Of a stretch of 64,000 nucleotides of DNA, positions 61,795 through 64,000 are shown piece by piece. The notes below the pieces were generated by a model that was not told the origin of the DNA, searched no databases, and saw nothing but the letters and a program-made list of their open reading frames with translations. Source of the DNA: UBA5158 sp963692955 (GTDB taxonomy: Bacteria; Pseudomonadota; Gammaproteobacteria; DSM-16500); contig OY843587.1 of NCBI GenBank assembly GCA_963692955.1, positions 930,001 through 994,000 on the forward strand. The letters run 5' to 3'. Position numbers and translations under genes: made by a program. The number at the start of each line of letters is the position of its first letter. Positions within the stretch are counted from its first letter, which is position 1.

Positions 61795-63957
61795 ATGAAT
61801 TCACGATTAATCTATTCTCTTGATCATACCTACGGAAATTTTACTGAATATCACGCGGGTGATAATCCGGCCGATGCCATGCATAAAGCGGCGGAAATGG
61901 GTGATGTTAACCAGATGGCGATAATTTTAGCGCGCGACCCTGAGTCTCTGAACCGCCTGCATTCCGTGCATGGCACCTCACCTTTGTGCTGGGCTATTGG
62001 TAACTACCGTGATCCTACCGCGCTAGATTTTCTTATTCGTTACCAAGCTGATCCTTTAACTGCGTTAAATACTGCATCTTACCATTACCCCTTAGCGTTC
62101 TTGACCTTGGTTCAGAAAGAGCTACAAACGCCTTTGCATCAGCTTTTATTGAATTATGTGGAGGGGTGGATAGGCCTGTTACTTCCACAAATGAATTCGT
62201 TATCGACTAATTTTTTAATTGCTATTTATCATAATGTTTTACTTTTAATTGGTCATGACATTAGGAACGATTACCTATTTGAAAGTTTACCTCGATTAAA
62301 AGAACTCATTATGCAGCGCGATTTGACGTCGGATCAGCGAGAAGTTATTTCGCTGTCATTCATGCTCGCAGAAACTGCGCATTTGCCGTTCGATTTCTCG
62401 GGGTTAAGCAATGACTCTTGCCTTAGTTTAATAAATCAATTTTCCGCTCACATTAAGGATGATGAGCTAAGTTGCGAACTGGTTCTTTATGCAAACCGTG
62501 TCATGGAGGATGAAGATCAGAGTTTTGATTTATCACCTTATTACGAACTCGCACTAAAATTAATGAATGGATCTAATGAAGCGTTCAAAGCCAGTATACA
62601 TTTAAATAAAAGCATTTATCATGCGACTTGTGAACATCTGTCGGAAAGCGATAGCGATTCTCTCGATATGGACAGCGGATCGGACGATGAAAAATCAACG
62701 GATGAGCTACTAGATAATCACATTAACTTTAATATCCAGCGTGCCATCGATATTCTTAACAGTCTTGCTTTTAAAAATAATACGCTAGCTATGCTGTTAC
62801 GGACGACGGTTGCTAAAACCTTTAGGTTGTTGGTGGAAAACACTCGCGATATTGAACAGATACTGGAACTTTTGAAATTATCACAAAATTTTGAAATGGA
62901 GCGATTCGCCCTGCAAGAAATTCAGCTTATCACTGCCATGTTTAAAGCTAAAAATGCTTTACTCAACGATGATCAAACTGAGTTAGGCATTCATTTAAAT
63001 CATATCATTTATTTACAGCGCTCACTCAGCGATATCGATCGGCCACTGGCAGCGTTTCATTCGGATATTATGGAAGCCGCATTAGAAGTAATTGGCCAAG
63101 AAATAATTGGTATGTTGGCAATGCAGGTGTTTGTAGAAAATATCCATAATGAAGTTTTTAATGCGCTAAATAATTTTGTGCTATGTGTCGTGATAATGGA
63201 TTATTACGATTTAATCGCCTTTCCAATCTTAGATTATTTAAGTAAAGATAGTCTCGGTTTTAAGACATTGTATTATTTTAAAAATGAAATTTTGACTAAT
63301 TCACAGGCGCTGATTATGTATCATTCTTATTTCGACCAAGCGCTGCAGCATCTCTCATACTCTACGAAAAAATATACCACTCTCTTGGCCATGATTACCG
63401 CTGCGTTTAATATTTTTAAAAGTCAAAGTATGGATCAGCATTTCCCCCGCTATGAAGCGGCGCTCATCAACGCATTAAGAGCCAGTGATTATTCGCTTTT
63501 TACCGCAGGCTTGCAAGAAATCATACCGATGCTCGCTAATGACAATGATAGCTCTGCGATGTCCCCCCTCGTCAATACTCTAGCAGAACACTTCGATAGA
63601 TTTAGGAAAACGCCATCAAAATTATTTATCGAATTGTTCTTTAATAATTTCATCGTCGCACGTGATATTGTTACCCATCCTTGGTTGGCCAGCATTTATT
63701 ACCACGCGATTGAAAAAGTCATCGCTGAACAAGCAGCGGCCGCGCGCATGCCAGAAAACTCAAGTAATCTACTGTGCAGACTGATTGCTGAGAATTTATC
63801 TACGCGAATGGATAGTATCTTGATACCACAAGGCGAGCGTTCGCTCTTCAGCCGCTATTGTATGTTTACGCAAAATAATCCGCAGTTATTCCAGTCGCAG
63901 CCCACCGTTCCACCGCAAGTTGAAGCTTCTACAAACAGCAGCCTGCGGCCAAGCTAG
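61795..63957 (+). CDS. Ankyrin-type repeat protein, second of a tandem pair
   Basis: The 720-residue product is a diverged paralogue of the preceding gene: both begin MNxRLxYSL, and both have NR(F/L)HS(L/V)HGT(T/S)PLCWAI in the second ankyrin repeat (here about 53-67). The first repeat is AMHKAAEMGDVNQMAIILAR. A central acidic Ser/Asp stretch (about 280-300) is not in the first copy. The C-terminal two thirds is helical and unrecognised. It starts seven bases after the first copy, so both share a transcript. The final 43 bases of the window hold nothing. Confidence 0.75.
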   Translation: MNSRLIYSLDHTYGNFTEYHAGDNPADAMHKAAEMGDVNQMAIILARDPESLNRLHSVHGTSPLCWAIGNYRDPTALDFLIRYQADPLTALNTASYHYPLAFLTLVQKELQTPLHQLLLNYVEGWIGLLLPQMNSLSTNFLIAIYHNVLLLIGHDIRNDYLFESLPRLKELIMQRDLTSDQREVISLSFMLAETAHLPFDFSGLSNDSCLSLINQFSAHIKDDELSCELVLYANRVMEDEDQSFDLSPYYELALKLMNGSNEAFKASIHLNKSIYHATCEHLSESDSDSLDMDSGSDDEKSTDELLDNHINFNIQRAIDILNSLAFKNNTLAMLLRTTVAKTFRLLVENTRDIEQILELLKLSQNFEMERFALQEIQLITAMFKAKNALLNDDQTELGIHLNHIIYLQRSLSDIDRPLAAFHSDIMEAALEVIGQEIIGMLAMQVFVENIHNEVFNALNNFVLCVVIMDYYDLIAFPILDYLSKDSLGFKTLYYFKNEILTNSQALIMYHSYFDQALQHLSYSTKKYTTLLAMITAAFNIFKSQSMDQHFPRYEAALINALRASDYSLFTAGLQEIIPMLANDNDSSAMSPLVNTLAEHFDRFRKTPSKLFIELFFNNFIVARDIVTHPWLASIYYHAIEKVIAEQAAAARMPENSSNLLCRLIAENLSTRMDSILIPQGERSLFSRYCMFTQNNPQLFQSQPTVPPQVEASTNSSLRPS

Positions 63958-64000
63958 TTTTTTATGTATTCTAGATAATAATAAGCTAGCTAATGAGTTA

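Noticed and set aside
1..64000. tRNA, rRNA or riboswitch genes
   Set aside because: Intergenic regions were read on both strands and no cloverleaf, rRNA stretch or recognised riboswitch core was found.

Overview
This window comes from a Gammaproteobacterium, most likely a host-associated member of the Legionellales (Legionella/Coxiella-like). The evidence is gene order typical of Gammaproteobacteria (dnaE-accA-tilS-pyrG-kdsA; valS-holC-pepA diverging from lptF-lptG; gatB-gatA-gatC diverging from mreBCD-rng-yhdP; eno-ftsB-surE-nlpD-rpoS) together with many genes of eukaryotic-like or effector-like character. No rRNA, tRNA, CRISPR array, transposase, integrase or phage gene was seen. Genus-level placement is inference.

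Layout. 1-1.9 kb: edge-truncated SET-domain-like protein and a secreted GDSL lipase. 2-11 kb: DNA polymerase III alpha, acetyl-CoA carboxylase alpha, tRNA-Ile lysidine synthetase, CTP synthase and KDO-8-phosphate synthase, with a small cysteine-rich membrane protein. 11-16.2 kb: an accessory block: an AT-rich Fic-protein gene flanked by a 240-bp direct repeat of the kdsA 3' end, then three unrecognised genes. 16.5-23.5 kb: valS, holC, pepA / lptF, lptG. 23.7-25.6 kb: a mitochondrial-carrier-family-like protein and a coupled single-span membrane protein. 25.7-37 kb: gatCAB and the cell-shape cluster mreBCD-rng-yhdP. 37-43 kb: a secreted TPR protein, rnfB-like ferredoxin, metG, and an F-box-like gene wedged between metG and mrp. 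43-52.3 kb: mrp, dcd, ihfB, DUF2066, perM, hda, eno, ftsB, surE, nlpD, rpoS. 52.3-57.6 kb: a membrane protein behind a Fur box, PPi-dependent phosphofructokinase, a UspA-like protein and a FixL/FixJ-type two-component pair. 57.7-64 kb: mpl, a 38-residue membrane peptide, apaG and two tandem ankyrin-type paralogues.

How the parts fit. The housekeeping blocks cover replication, translation, envelope synthesis, elongation and stationary-phase control. Accessory genes sit singly or in pairs between these blocks. Several carry eukaryote-like folds (SET, F-box, ankyrin, mitochondrial carrier) or host-modifying enzyme folds (Fic, GDSL lipase), which fits a repertoire of translocated effectors. Two of them (the carrier-like gene and an unrecognised 562-residue gene) share an upstream arrangement, xTTAA-N6-xTTAA-N11-TATAwT, that resembles the PmrA box of Legionella and Coxiella effector genes. 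This shared signal, the carrier-like protein, the kdsA/Fic duplication and the apparent ATT start of mreC are the most interesting points.
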